Shown here piece by piece: positions 40,677-52,400 of a stretch of 64,000 nucleotides of DNA (the first letter of the stretch is position 1; every line of letters starts with the position of its first letter). The translations under genes were made by a program, and so were the position numbers. The DNA comes from Zygnema cylindricum (taxonomy: Eukaryota; Streptophyta; Zygnematophyceae; Zygnematales; Zygnemataceae). The stretch covers positions 64,001 to 128,000 of the forward strand of contig JBBHKE010000990.1 of assembly GCA_037447655.1 (NCBI GenBank), given 5' to 3'. The notes under the pieces are model-generated. The model worked only from the letters and a program-made list of their open reading frames with translations. It was not told where the DNA came from and did not search any database.

Positions 40677-40712
40677 AATAATTTATATAGTCTAATAACG
40701 ATTCAAGGTGTA

Positions 40713-41734
40713 CTGTACTGTAGATCTCGCATACGTGTGCACAACGTAGGTTACTGTTCAAATATGGACAATTGTCAACGATTGTTCAACCATTCAACCT
40801 GAATGTACGAGTTGTCATGGAGTGTTGTGTTTGTGCGTACTATGTGATTGTACGAGCCATATGTACCATGTCATTGTACGACCGAGCTTCCTTTCCTCTT
40901 CGCAGACTTCAAATAAATGAGAGCGGCAAACCACGACGTGAAGGCAAAAAGATCGTGACAGTATCTTCCGTCTGTGGATTTTGGTGGATTGGCGTCCACA
41001 TAGTCCGAATTCACATGGCCTCTGCCACGTTTGAAAAGGTCAATGGTTTTTTACAGCACTTATCTATGTCATCCAAGTGTAGCCATTGAGTACGGCCTGT
41101 AGATGGCTGCCGCCGTCCTCGGGGACATGGGAAGGACGGTCGCCAGATGCAGGGCCGTTGCTTCGCGGAAGGGGGGCCCATAGTAAATCGAACGGCCAAT
41201 GTTTGCGCCGGGACCCTTGTGGAAATGTGATTCTCGATAAAGATGTTTGGAAAAAAACAGTACGGCATGGTATGAAAACGTACTAGATCCTGTGAACGTA
41301 CACTTTTTCGCGGATAGAAACTCACCCTGTCATAGAACTGTGAGTTGTGACTCTCCAAGGGAGCATCGTCACATCTATCCTTTATTTTTCCAAATTGACC
41401 GTTGAAAAACCTATGAACACGTGGCTCTCCTGCACGGTCAATTTGTGAGATTTGACTTTTGACGCCCGTACACATGTGAAGATCAAATTTTGAACAGCCT
41501 ACCAAAACTGTCACGCTGGCACTCCGGTTTCACCTGGAGCGAAGAGCATTTATTAGAGAATGGAAAGAGAGCGCAAAAAATTTGAAGTCTACAACGCATA
41601 AGGGAATGACTGGGGCCATTAATAAGGCCACGACAATAAAAAAAGTACGGACACGAATCCAGCAAGTCATGAAGTTTCGCACTTTTTGTAATAAAGGTTT
41701 CTTCTTATTGTTCTGTATCTGTACTGCAGTACAG
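40713..41734. other. no gene recognised
   Basis: Open frames exist on both strands (a 105-codon plus frame near 40772 and a 167-codon minus frame at 41011-41514), but neither shows a motif, a composition change or a neighbour that supports coding. CGTACG/GTACAA words are frequent. Confidence 0.35.
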
Positions 41735-43294
41735 TACACCGCCAATCGCTATTAGCGTAGTGTACGCTAATTCCGTCCCGCTATTTTTTTTTGTTCTCAA
41801 ATAGCGTAGCTTATTCTATTTTTTTCTGTACGCCATTTAGGGCAATTTTCCAAGTACCGTACAAAGTGAAAGTACGTTGTCTTTTAAATAGTGTGGTGTA
41901 CGGTATGTGTTAGACCGTACATAATTGTACATTTATAAGTGAAAAAGTATAATTAATGAGTTTTCGCCAAATTTTAAGGCGTCGTCTTTTCTGATTTAGC
42001 AGTTAGGAGTTATAGCCGGCAACGGAATACGTCCGTTGCGAAATTTGATGTTCCAAAAGTTCAGCGTCACTGAGTGGCCAATATTTTCCAATAATCGGCT
42101 GACTTTCGCACGATTAGAACATCTCAATGCCGAATTTTGATTGGTCCATATCTCTAAGGAGCGGGAAGAGTGTGAAAGAATGTTCTTGCTCGAAAATATG
42201 GGATATCCAGAAAAACGCAAAAGGATATCCTGAATTCCTTTCCAAAATCGACCGAGAAACATTCCAGCCTTTTGTTTTAGTACGAACGATCGTCCCACAG
42301 GTCGTTAACATTTTACAGGTAAGGAAAGATTATGACGGGATTGCCCGACGGCCGTCCCATTTATCTGTCGCAAAATTTCCTACTACACTGTGTATCGCTT
42401 TTAGTGTTAGGGCAAGGTTCCATTAGGGAAAAAATGACGTTGTTTATTGAAATCCGTACTATTTCGTACAGTGTCTTTCCAAAAAAATAAAATGTCAGAA
42501 AAATAAGGCTACTGAATGAGGGATTTGATTCTCCATGTTTATGGGCGTTAATGTGGACCGTCGGATGCATAATCGGATATGACATCGTCTGACACTTTCA
42601 GTTCGCAACAAGTGACCCCGAGTAGGTCAATTCTCAGCGCCTGAACGAATTGCATCGTGCCTCGTGGAAAAGTGAACAAATATCTACGACAACAGCGCGA
42701 CCAGGTGGGTACACGTCGCACATGACATGTGCCTTCCGCCAGGGAGGATTCGAGGCCACCGGAAGCCGCAAGAAAATCTTTGACGGAGGATATTGTTTCA
42801 CGCGTCTGTCGCCATCCACTAACCATTCTGACGTTTTCGTACGTTTTTACAAATCCTAAGTTTCATCCGCCCGTACAAATTTTATTCAATACGTCGTACG
42901 AGTCACTTTTTACCTTCGTTGATAAAAATGTGTGGTCGCAACTTGCTTTCAAAGATTCTGTAAAGATTACCAGAATCACGTTCATCTACGACGTGGACCA
43001 ATAAATAAAATGTCGGTTACTGACCCGACACAATGGAACAGTCGCTTCAGTAAACGAATTTTCGACGTTTACTGCGACCGCCTAATGGAACAACGCTCTT
43101 AGAAAACATTCGCCACTTAAAACAATTTTTCTCCGTACACACTTGTCCAATTTTCCATTTAAGACTGCCAATCGAAAGCTGAGAATCTTACCTTACAACC
43201 GCAACCGTCAGATCTAAAAACCGACATGCATGTAAGGAGATAATATCTTTAAAGAGACGAAAAAACATTAACACTAATAACGATTCAAGGTGTA
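41735..43294. mobile_element. TIR element sharing termini with the MITE
   Basis: The left end TACACCGCCAATCGCTATTA and the following GTGTACGCTAATTCCGTCCC match the MITE at 27591. The right end, reversed, is TACACCTTGAATCGTTATTA. The interior carries copy b of the CATGTGCCTTCCGCC repeat. The pairing of these two ends as one element is inference. Confidence 0.45.
42408..43102. repeat. CATGTGCCTTCCGCC-core repeat, copy b
   Basis: Left end near GGTTCCATTAGGG, right end GCCTAATGGAACAACG; these pair as inverted repeats. Core at 42726-42740. The blocks GTACTATTTCGTACA, ATCCGCCCGTACA and TTTACTGCGACCGCCTAATGG are in the same order as in copies a and c. Confidence 0.65.
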
Positions 43295-43375
43295 TCTCGT
43301 GGTCTTTGATCAAAATAATTACTTTTAATCAAATACGTCTTCTGTAATTTCGTGTCCCCGTTAAATACAGTACAG

Positions 43376-43555
43376 TACACCTTGAATCGCTATTAAGTAT
43401 TAACGTTAATGATTTTTCGCCACTTAGGGTATGTCCCCATGTACTTGTATCTTAGCGAACTTACTTTGTCTTTTAGCGCGGATCCGTCGGACCCGGTTTT
43501 CAAGAGTCTCTATGCGTAAGAACGAAATAGTAACTTACGTTTGTGACTATTTTAC
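43376..43555. repeat. single TIR of the MITE-related family
   Basis: TACAGTACAGTACACCTTGAATCGCTATTA. A possible partner in inverted orientation is at 45482-45504, weakly conserved, on the other side of a large gap. Confidence 0.35.
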
Positions 43556-43779
43556 ACGTCGACAATATCTGTGACGGTTGTCAACGTCTACAATCTGTGT
43601 TTGCACGTTATTTTTTGGAACTGCTTGTGAAGTCGCATGTTTTACCGTGACATTGTAGACGTACCGCCCTTCCAGCCTGTGCCGTTCCACGGTTTGAAAA
43701 AGATGTGTTTTGCCTTTGCGTCTACTGTCCGCTCGACGTGGACAGGCCTCAAAATTTCAAAACCCTTGCAAAAAAAAAA
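43556..43779. repeat. dispersed 220-bp repeat, copy 2
   Basis: Counterpart of 38353-38571. It ends in an A-run that borders the large assembly gap. Confidence 0.75.
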
Positions 43780-44399
43780 NNNNNNNNNNNNNNNNNNNNN
43801 NNNNNNNNNNNNNNNNNNNNNNNNNNNNNNNNNNNNNNNNNNNNNNNNNNNNNNNNNNNNNNNNNNNNNNNNNNNNNNNNNNNNNNNNNNNNNNNNNNNN
43901 NNNNNNNNNNNNNNNNNNNNNNNNNNNNNNNNNNNNNNNNNNNNNNNNNNNNNNNNNNNNNNNNNNNNNNNNNNNNNNNNNNNNNNNNNNNNNNNNNNNN
44001 NNNNNNNNNNNNNNNNNNNNNNNNNNNNNNNNNNNNNNNNNNNNNNNNNNNNNNNNNNNNNNNNNNNNNNNNNNNNNNNNNNNNNNNNNNNNNNNNNNNN
44101 NNNNNNNNNNNNNNNNNNNNNNNNNNNNNNNNNNNNNNNNNNNNNNNNNNNNNNNNNNNNNNNNNNNNNNNNNNNNNNNNNNNNNNNNNNNNNNNNNNNN
44201 NNNNNNNNNNNNNNNNNNNNNNNNNNNNNNNNNNNNNNNNNNNNNNNNNNNNNNNNNNNNNNNNNNNNNNNNNNNNNNNNNNNNNNNNNNNNNNNNNNNN
44301 NNNNNNNNNNNNNNNNNNNNNNNNNNNNNNNNNNNNNNNNNNNNNNNNNNNNNNNNNNNNNNNNNNNNNNNNNNNNNNNNNNNNNNNNNNNNNNNNNNN
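43780..44399. other. assembly gap (620 N)
   Basis: 620 consecutive Ns; frames spanning it have no meaning. Confidence 0.98.
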
Positions 44400-44539
44400 A
44401 ATGAGATTAATTTTGGTTGGTCTTTTTCTCCTTAATTGCGATAAATTTATCATGAATACAATTGTTTTTTTTTTTAATTCATTTCAAACTAATTAAACAT
44501 CGTCATAAAAACTAAAGTAATTTTTATTTTTCATAAGTT

Positions 44540-45065
44540 ATTACCAATTTAAAAAAGTAATTGTTAAGTACAAAAAGTTATTGCTAAGTATAAAAGTTTA
44601 CTGTGTACTGTAAAAAGTTATTGTTGACTCTTTAGTAAAAAAGATTACTGTAAAGGAGAAAAAATTACCTAAAAATATAACCTTTAAAGTAAGGTCAAGT
44701 GAAACAGATAGAAAAAAAAGGGGAAGGGGAGGTGGGGTGGGAGGCGGGGGGGGGAAAAAAATAGGAAAAGAACAGGGGGAAAAAGAAGTCTCTCCCTGGA
44801 CAAGAAAAGGATAAAAAAAGGGGGGGGGCGGAGGGTGGGGTGGAGGGGAAGGGGAAAAAAAAGATAGACAAAGTGAACTGGAATGAAATTTCCAATATAA
44901 AAATCCATTAAAAAAGAGGAAATGTCATTAGAAAAAATGATTTCTCAGTTGTTATTGAAAAATGTCATGTGTCATTTGAAAATATGAATCGTTATTGAAA
45001 AACATGAATTGTTAATGAAAAAATTTAACCATTATTGAATACTTTTTATTTTTAATGAAATCAAA
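44540..45065. repeat. AT-rich degenerate tandem repeats and a polypurine tract
   Basis: 44540-44640 repeats AAAAGTTATTGTTAAGTA-like units. 44703-44870 is almost pure G/A on the plus strand (for example GGGGAAGGGGAGGTGGGG). 44945-45065 repeats TTATTGAAAAACATGAA-like units. No gene. Confidence 0.7.
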
Positions 45066-45940
45066 AATACTGCTACAAATTAATCAAACTTTACTTAATT
45101 TTTTTTTTTGTTAACATAAGTACTATTTAAATAGCGTTAATTCCTCTTTTTCTGGTTGGTTTTAATTAGAGTAATGTACGAAATGTTTCAGTTCTTACTA
45201 AAAATGCTCATGTTTTTGAACAATTGTACAGAATAAGTGTAAAATAATAGCGTCGACACTAAAATTTGAGTGTGTCGCTATGAAAAAACGCACTCAGATT
45301 TGATTCCCAATCATAAGGACAATGGAAAACTGCAAAAACCTGTCCCCACATGTTAAAGAGTCGAATATGTGCACACGAAATATCGCGGCTACAATATGGG
45401 AGTGTGTATCCAAATTAGTGTAAGGTGAATAAATTAGCGTTAATATTTTGTTGGCGTTAAGCCCTTGAACCCAAAATAGAACTCTAATAGCGATTTACAA
45501 TGCACTTTCAATCTTATTTAAGAAAATTTCCGTATATAATATCGGTGAACCGGAGTTTTTTAATTCGTACGGATTTGGACTTTTTTTTACGATTTTTAAG
45601 TTGTATTCGTCGATTTTATAGTTTTTGCAAATTTCTTGTAGTTTTTGCTATACGGAAAGTGTCCCAACAAACCCTAAAAAATCCTTAAAAAGCCCCAAAA
45701 TTGTGGAAAATGTAATGCAGTTGTACTGAAATATATGGGAATGCACGGGTATCTACCCTAAAACCCTAGAATCCCCTTGACTACCCTAAAAATTACGGAA
45801 ATACACGGACATTGTAAGTATGTGTCAACAAAATGTACGGGTACAAAGTTTGTTCAAATCGCATTGTAAGTAGTATTAGGGTCAAGTTCTATCACTCGTG
45901 TTTGTAATAGTACGGCCAACTCTACGGGCCGGGTTGATTG
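45066..45940. other. no gene recognised
   Basis: AT-rich. The words ATTAGCGT and TCTAATAGCG near 45435-45500 resemble the TIR family. No supported gene. Confidence 0.35.
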
Positions 45941-46624
45941 AGGGTGGCCTTACATTAACGAAAAAGTGGGGTTATATACTAAGGGCCGTACCGTTTCGTA
46001 CATATCCGCACCATTTTTTTTTTTCCAAAGAAAACATCTTTATGGAAAAATCTCCAAGGTTGTAGGCGTAAAAGTTTACCGTTATATGCCGTTACACTTT
46101 TTATCCGAGATTCCACGTCGCCAACCCTACAGTCACTGGCGACCATGCATAGGGAGGACACTTTGCACAGACTAAACGTGTAAAAATGGGCCGCGTGGAA
46201 AAGGAAAAAAAACCTTGATGAGCGCGCGTTTATGTGCGTACACGTCGCATGGGCCATGTGCCTTCCGCCAACGTGGAGGCGAATGCGCCAAAATTATCCC
46301 GTCACGCTCCCACCATTAAAGTTTACCGCTGCCTTTTTGTCGTTGGGTTTTGAAATTTTGGGTAGTACATTATAAAACCCTCTATACAAGTCATTAATTA
46401 CCTCCGCTGGTACAGATATTACCTCCGCTGGTACAGATATTGAGTCCTGACTTTGCATTCTAAGATTCTTTCAAGATTTTAAGCATCTAATATTAACCTA
46501 CGTGTTCTTAACTAGAATGAGCCACGCAAATAAAAAGTGGTTTACTAACGCCACCTAATGGAAGTCACGCCCTTCAGTAAACTTTTCCGTAGAATTACTG
46601 TAACGCCTAGTGGAAGGCCACCCT
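45941..46624. mobile_element. CATGTGCCTTCCGCC-core repeat, copy c, with clear TIRs
   Basis: Ends are AGGGTGGCCTTACATTA and (reversed) AGGGTGGCCTTCCACTA, so the element boundaries are well defined. Core at 46255-46269. The block ACCTCCGCTGGTACAGATATT occurs twice in tandem near 46400-46441. It is non-coding, probably a non-autonomous DNA transposon of unknown superfamily; I see no clear target duplication. Confidence 0.7.
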
Positions 46625-47430
46625 AAGTCGATGTTCCATCACAAAGAGTCTGTAAACCACGTATTATACATTGAGTGGCACCACGTAAGCTACGATCCGA
46701 TATTGAATATCCTTCAAAATTTCACACCCACAAATTTCACTTCAAATTTTCACTTGCGTAACCATGAACTTGCGTACCAAGTCATCATTATACCACAGAA
46801 TGTTTGTACTTTTTGCAAACGCCCATCTTCTACGCCAGCTCATTTTTTAGAGTTCTTGTTTTGGAACATGAAGAAAATCCTTTGCTGGAAATAGTGTGAT
46901 GAACGAGCATTGCGAGAAATAGCGAGACGAAAAACCGTTTCAAGAGTATTTCTTTTATTTTCAGTTGCATTTCGAAAGGTACACACCATGTGCAAAATCT
47001 TATGTATTTTCGTTGGTTGTTCATTGTGACACGTAACTTAATCGTCCAGCGTGTTGCGATTCATTTTTTTCTAGCTGTCAACCCATCTGTCAAGCCATCT
47101 CCTATTGCGATGTTGACATACCATCTCCTACAGCAACATTGTCACCTACGGAGAAAAATAAAGCGAACGCCTAGCAAACATTGTCAGCTACAGAGAAAAA
47201 TGAAGCGAACGCCTCGCGAATGAATATCCGATGGTCAGTGTGACCTCCCCGACCTTCGGAGAGTATTGGCAAGATTCTTTGTAATGTTGTTTTTCTAATA
47301 AAAACAAAATAAGCGGTACGGTTTGTTACGGATAGGCGCGGATTTCTGTAAACTACCCCATTTTTCGACCGATGGAACTTGAACCTAAGTCAGTTTAATG
47401 CGTGCTTAAAATGCGAACTGAATAACTATT
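46625..47430. other. no gene recognised; tandem duplication near 47133-47218
   Basis: An imperfect 43-bp unit (CATTGTCA.CTAC.GAGAAAAAT.AAGCGAACGCCT) occurs twice at 47133-47218. The rest shows nothing I can support. Confidence 0.4.
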
Positions 47431-47840
47431 TTATTCATGTGAAGACTCATTTCTTTTGGTGTTCAAGAGTCTCCATATATTCAAAAGAGTGGTACACGAG
47501 GTAGTATTTGCGACCATTCGAGTTCCAGCCCAAGTAGCTTCAATTGCTTGCAGGTGGTTGACATAAGCTCGACCGTGTGCTTGTAGCTTCATGTTGTCCG
47601 TGAAGGTGGATTTGACAAGGGTAGCCATAGCTACATCCAAGTTGGCTTCCGCTTGCAAAACCGTGGCATTGAGATATGGGTCAGAGATTTTGATGTTTGG
47701 AGCAAACACGAGAGGTTGTCGCTCTTGACCATCATCGAAAAAAGGGTTATTTCGAAATCATTGGGAATGGCTCCTCCCCGATTTTTATTGATCTCGGATT
47801 GGGTGAACGATTTCCACAACAATCCGAAATCAGAAAAGGT
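47431..47840 (-). pseudogene. unidentified frames abutting the Cop-L LTR
   Basis: A 92-codon frame (47431-47709; YLNATVLQAEANLDVAMATL, HLQAIEATWAGTRM) looks protein-like, with an amphipathic Ala/Leu-rich pattern. The frame that starts at the ATG inside the Cop-L LTR reads out of the LTR for about 25 codons and stops near 47747. I do not recognise the product. It may be target DNA of the Cop-L insertion or part of another element. Confidence 0.3.
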
Positions 47841-48593
47841 TGTTGTTCTGTGGCTACTAAACCCACTGAAGATGAAAATGAGGCAGGAGTAGTCATCACA
47901 AAATTAATATAAGCAAGAAGCTCTCACAGATGCTCAAAAAAACATGCAACTTTGGAAAAAGCCAAAGACAAAATAAGAAACCAAATGGCCTACAAATTTG
48001 ACACAATGCAGATTATACATATATAAACACAAGAGCAAATTTACACAAAAATTTGCAAACACATCTGAGAGAAATTCTCAGTCAAAAGGATATCAAAATG
48101 CTAAAACATAATTTGATGCAACAATTTTGTAACTTCTGAAATGGTTAAGTCCTATTCTTATACCAAAAATATCTATTCTTCTAAAGGCAAGCAACCATTT
48201 CATATCCTAACCAAGCTAAGAAGGCGTGTCACCCATGCATTAATAAAATCTACTAGAGCTAAGGAGGATACCTGAATATGTCAAGGTATGTCATGTAGAA
48301 TGAATCTAAATTGAGTCATTAATCAACAAAACACGCCTATGTACAAAACATGGATATGTTACGTCACACTATACTGTACAAAATGTAGAAACTAATGTTT
48401 TTATTAGTATTTTCTAGGTCTGAGAAGAAATATAGAAGTCGAGGCAGTCTATCTCTAACTTCTCTCTCCAACTCTCAAACTTGTCGCAGTCACTGAGAAA
48501 TCGGAGAGGAAGCTAGAGGCATGGCTACCTTGGCTATACTGAGGTTTACGGGAATTTTTATATAAGGGTTTATTTATTTATTTAAAAGGTATG

Positions 48594-48671
48594 TGCCGGC
48601 GGCAGGATTTGATCCTTGTACCTGCCGGCCGGCAGTCAGGAAGTAGCCGGTAGCCTTAGCCGTTAAGTCTA
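48594..48671 (-). promoter_or_regulatory. antisense tRNA-like (Pol III-like) module, Cop-E3 5' LTR
   Basis: Same layout as in Cop-E1 and Cop-E2; TTTT follows on the minus strand. The copy in the 3' LTR is at 53997-54074. Confidence 0.55.
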
Positions 48672-49237
48672 GAGATAGTGTTGCGTGGTATATAGTTTGA
48701 TATTTATTTAAACATGTATACGTTCGATAAACCATTTAACTGTAATGAATTACGGGATACATAGATCCAGTAATACGTAATGTACGACTTACGGTACGGA
48801 CATAAATCAGTACCGCGCATTTTGTTTCATAAATGAAACAAATACCGCGCATGTATTTATTACGGCCACGATTAAATCCGAATTTAATCAGACGACCGAA
48901 TTAGCGCCGAGATCGCGGAGGAAGATTTCGGCGGTTTTTGGCCATCGCCACATCGGATGACGCGTGGCGAAATTCCGTTGGATTGTGGAATCACCAGAGA
49001 TTATGGCACCGAATCCGGATTTGACATGTGTCGACATTTTGGACATGTCGTACAATGTCCGTACATAAAGTACACCGGCAGCTGTACTTTTGCGTACGGA
49101 ACTCAATTCTGATTGGTTCCGTACATCAGTAGATAGAGTTTGTGAGAGAGATAGGACTTAGAAAAATTTAGAAGATTGGACCCCCTCTCCCAGAGAGCTT
49201 CTGTACAAAAGGTCAACTTTGACCCTCCATAACTTAC

Positions 49238-49289
49238 TGCTCAGGGGAGCAAATTCAGAGATTCTTTTTGCAACCGACTCAGGGGAGTC
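49238..49289 (+). promoter_or_regulatory. paired leader stem-loops, Cop-E3 5' LTR
   Basis: TGCTCAGGGGAGCA and GACTCAGGGGAGTC, both with perfect 5-bp stems, 24 nt apart. Confidence 0.6.
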
Positions 49290-49414
49290 TTGTCTTTATA
49301 GGGGTAGAGGTGGTCAGGGTTTTTGTCTGCCAGGGTGGCAGTTATTTTTGCTGGAACACAAAGGGGTCAGGATTATCCTAGAGGCTTCTTGGAAGCTGTC
49401 TACTCTGAGGACTT

Positions 49415-52400
49415 ATGGAGGTCTCAGAGTTTCAGGTTATGGGCCCACCCTCTAGGGTACCAATCTTTAATGGAACTGGCTTCATATACTGGGAAAGTAT
49501 GATGATAGGAGCTCTATGCGAAAAAAGGTTTTGGGGGATAGTGAGTGGACGGTTGGGGCGTCCATCAAGTCTTGGAATTCCTCCAAGGTTTGGAGGAACC
49601 AGATTCACAAGGAAAGAGGACCCACCTTCAACGGAGGAAACAAAAGAAGGAGAGGTGGTGGACAAAGGAAAGGAGAAGGAGACGACCACACCAATAGCAA
49701 CTGGTTCGACATTCATGTCACCTATTCCGAGGAACGAGGAGAATGATACTGAAACCTGGGACTTCAACAATATGGCGGCAAAGCACTTCATCCTACGCCA
49801 TCTCACTCAAGGACTTGCATGTCCTCATTTGCAGGTAGAAAGAGCATCCGATCTTTGGATGGCTCTCATAGAGATGTACCGAAGTGGTACGATTCAGCAA
49901 CAACAATTGGCTGATCAGAAAGTTAAGGAGTATGTATACAAAGGGGGAAATATGTTGGATTTTTGCAATGAGCTTGCTACACTCTTCATGGAGCTACAGA
50001 GTGCGGGAAAAGATTTCAGTGAAAAAGAAAAGGTTAACTGTTTACTGATGAAGTTACCTGATGAGTTCGTGAACATAGTTTACCGTATGCAAGACTTGCC
50101 TGACTCAAGGTGGATATGGAACTCAAAGGTAGGGATGATTCTTGTTCAAGAGAATACGATTGAGATCCGAAGGGGAGGAAAGAGTGGCCAAGCCTTGGCA
50201 ACAGCGACTGATTGGAGGAACAGGGATTCCCGAAAATCGGTCGGAAACTATGGGGGTAGGGAGCAGAAAAAACAGGCCGATGAGTTCGAACCAAGGGCTC
50301 CCAAAGGACTATGTCACTTTTGTAAGAAACCGGGGCACTATATGGCAGAGTGCACTAAGCTAACCGAGCTGAGGTTAAAGGAGGGGCAGACCGGTGGTAC
50401 CTCGAGAGGAAAGAAAAAGGCCCTTGTCACACAGGTACTTGAGGCTGAATCCGAGGACGAGGACGATGAGCTCCTTTTGGATGAGGAGTTGGAGGCGAAA
50501 AATGAGGTCGAAATTCCACGAAGGCAGAAATTTGCTTACGGTGGATTGAAAGGTGAAGCAAGCTGGATTGTAGATTCAGGTGCCTCCATGCACATGTGTA
50601 AGGATAAACACCTGTTTACTAAGATAAGAAAGATTCCCACCGTAGAGATAGAGTACGGGGATGGGAGGATAGTCACCACTACTCTTGTAGGATCGGTAGA
50701 TCTAAAAGTGTTAGTAGAAGGAAAGACATCCATATTAACATTCTCCGATGTATTATTTATTCCGGAGCTGAGCAAAAATCTTATCTCTACATCAGTATTA
50801 GATGATAAGGGTTTTTTTACTAGCACTAGGGAAGGAGTTTTTACTGCTAGTTTTGTGGATGATGTCTATTTCATTGCTGAGAAAGGTAGCCATGGGATGT
50901 TTAGGCTGATCTTAAATAATGAAAAGAAGAAACTTTATTATGCTGGTGTTCATGATATTATGATGTGGCATAAGAGGCTTGGGCATGTGAATCTAGATAA
51001 GTTAAGAGAGATGAAAAAGATGGGAGTGGTGGAAGGGATTCACTTCAGTGAGAGTGATGATATAAGTGATTGTAGTGGATGTGCTCAAGGTAAAGCACAC
51101 AGATTACCCTTTCCTAAGTCAGCCACCTATAAGGGAGAAAAAATTCTAGATCTAGTACACACAGATATTTGGGGACCGGCTAAAGTGCCCTCACCGGGGG
51201 GGAAGAGATTTATGATGACTATAACTGATGATTGGTCTCGGTATTCCCGGGTATATTTTTTGAAAAACAAGTTCGAAGCTGAGGATTGTTTTAGACAATA
51301 TAAAGCATGGAGCGAAAAACTCCATGAAACTCCAATCAAGAGAGTAAGGAGTGACAATGGTGGAGAGTATACTTCTAACCAGTTTGAGGATTTTTTGAGG
51401 GAAGATGGGGTTCAACACCAAAAGACAGTTCCAGAAAACCCGGAACAGAATGGGGTAGCTGAAAGGTTAAATAGAACACTAAGTGATAGTGCTAGAAGTA
51501 TGTTGTCAGATAAAAAGATAGGGAAAAGGTTTTGGGCAGAAGCAATGAACTGTGCTAATTACCTCAAGAATAGAGTTCTTACTTCAGCTATAAGAGATCA
51601 AACACCTTATGAAAGATGGACAGGCCGGAAACCAGACATATCTCACTTAAAGGTTTTCGGCAGTCAAGTGTTCAGCCTAGATACTGATCGGTCCAATTGG
51701 AAGCTAGATCCTAAAGGAAAACCGGGATACTTATTAGGATATGATGAAGATGTTAAAGGATATAGAGTTTATGATCTAAAAAGGGAAGATATAATCTTAG
51801 TAAAGCATCTAGTAGTTATGGATGAAGGAAAGTCTATAGATCCCTTCAAATATACGAAGTCAGTAAAAATCAGATTTGAGTCAGAAAATTCCGATGACTT
51901 TGAGCTTCCTAACTATCCAGGTTTTAGAGAAGATGACATTCTTGCAGGAACAAATCAGACCGAAAAGGACTCGGCTGTGGAAACTCCAGTGACAACTCTA
52001 CTCGAAGCGGAACACGTAATGGAAATTGATTCGGAATCAAGGGATAGGGGAGAAGCCGAGTTTGTTCGAAAGAATCCACGAAAAACATCTATTCTGGCCT
52101 CAGATTTTGAGGGGGGGAGGAGAAGTAGCAAAAGACTGCAAGAAAAACAGGTTAATAACAAGGTAACTAAACTATCTCATCAAGATGAACCTCAAACTTA
52201 TGGAGAGGCGATGACTTGTCCAGAAAGAAACCGGTGGAAGACAGCCATCAATGAGGAGATGGCTTCAATCATGGCAGCCGATACTTGGGAGCTGGTGGAC
52301 TGTCCACCTAACCGAAAACCAATCGGTTGTAAGTGGGTTTTCAAATTAAAACTGAACCCAGATAACACAATCGAGCGCTACAAGGCCAGATTAGTGGCAA

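Larger units (their letters stand above)
39653..40712. mobile_element. TIR element, longer relative carrying an inner repeat
   Basis: Ends TACACTGTGAATCCTTATTA and (reversed) TACACCTTGAATCGTTATTA. The right part holds a tandem duplication of about 105 bp (40497-40606 and 40611-40697). Most of the interior is copy a of another repeat (39820-40676). No transposase frame is visible. Confidence 0.5.
48384..49434 (+). repeat. 5' LTR of Cop-E3
   Basis: Contains the antisense tRNA-like module (48594-48671), the stem-loops (49238-49251, 49276-49289, both perfect) and the gag ATG at 49415. Confidence 0.95.

Noticed and set aside
40772-41089. 105-codon plus-strand frame
   Set aside because: Starts with ATG but has no motif and lies in sequence full of GTACG words; treated as chance.
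41011-41514. 167-codon minus-strand frame
   Set aside because: No recognisable domain, no support from neighbours, and it overlaps other frames in repeat-like sequence.
43637-44496. Frames of about 230-260 codons spanning the N run
   Set aside because: They exist only because Ns do not encode stops.
44684-44908. Pro/Phe/Leu-rich minus-strand frames
   Set aside because: Translation of the homopurine tract; low-complexity artefact.
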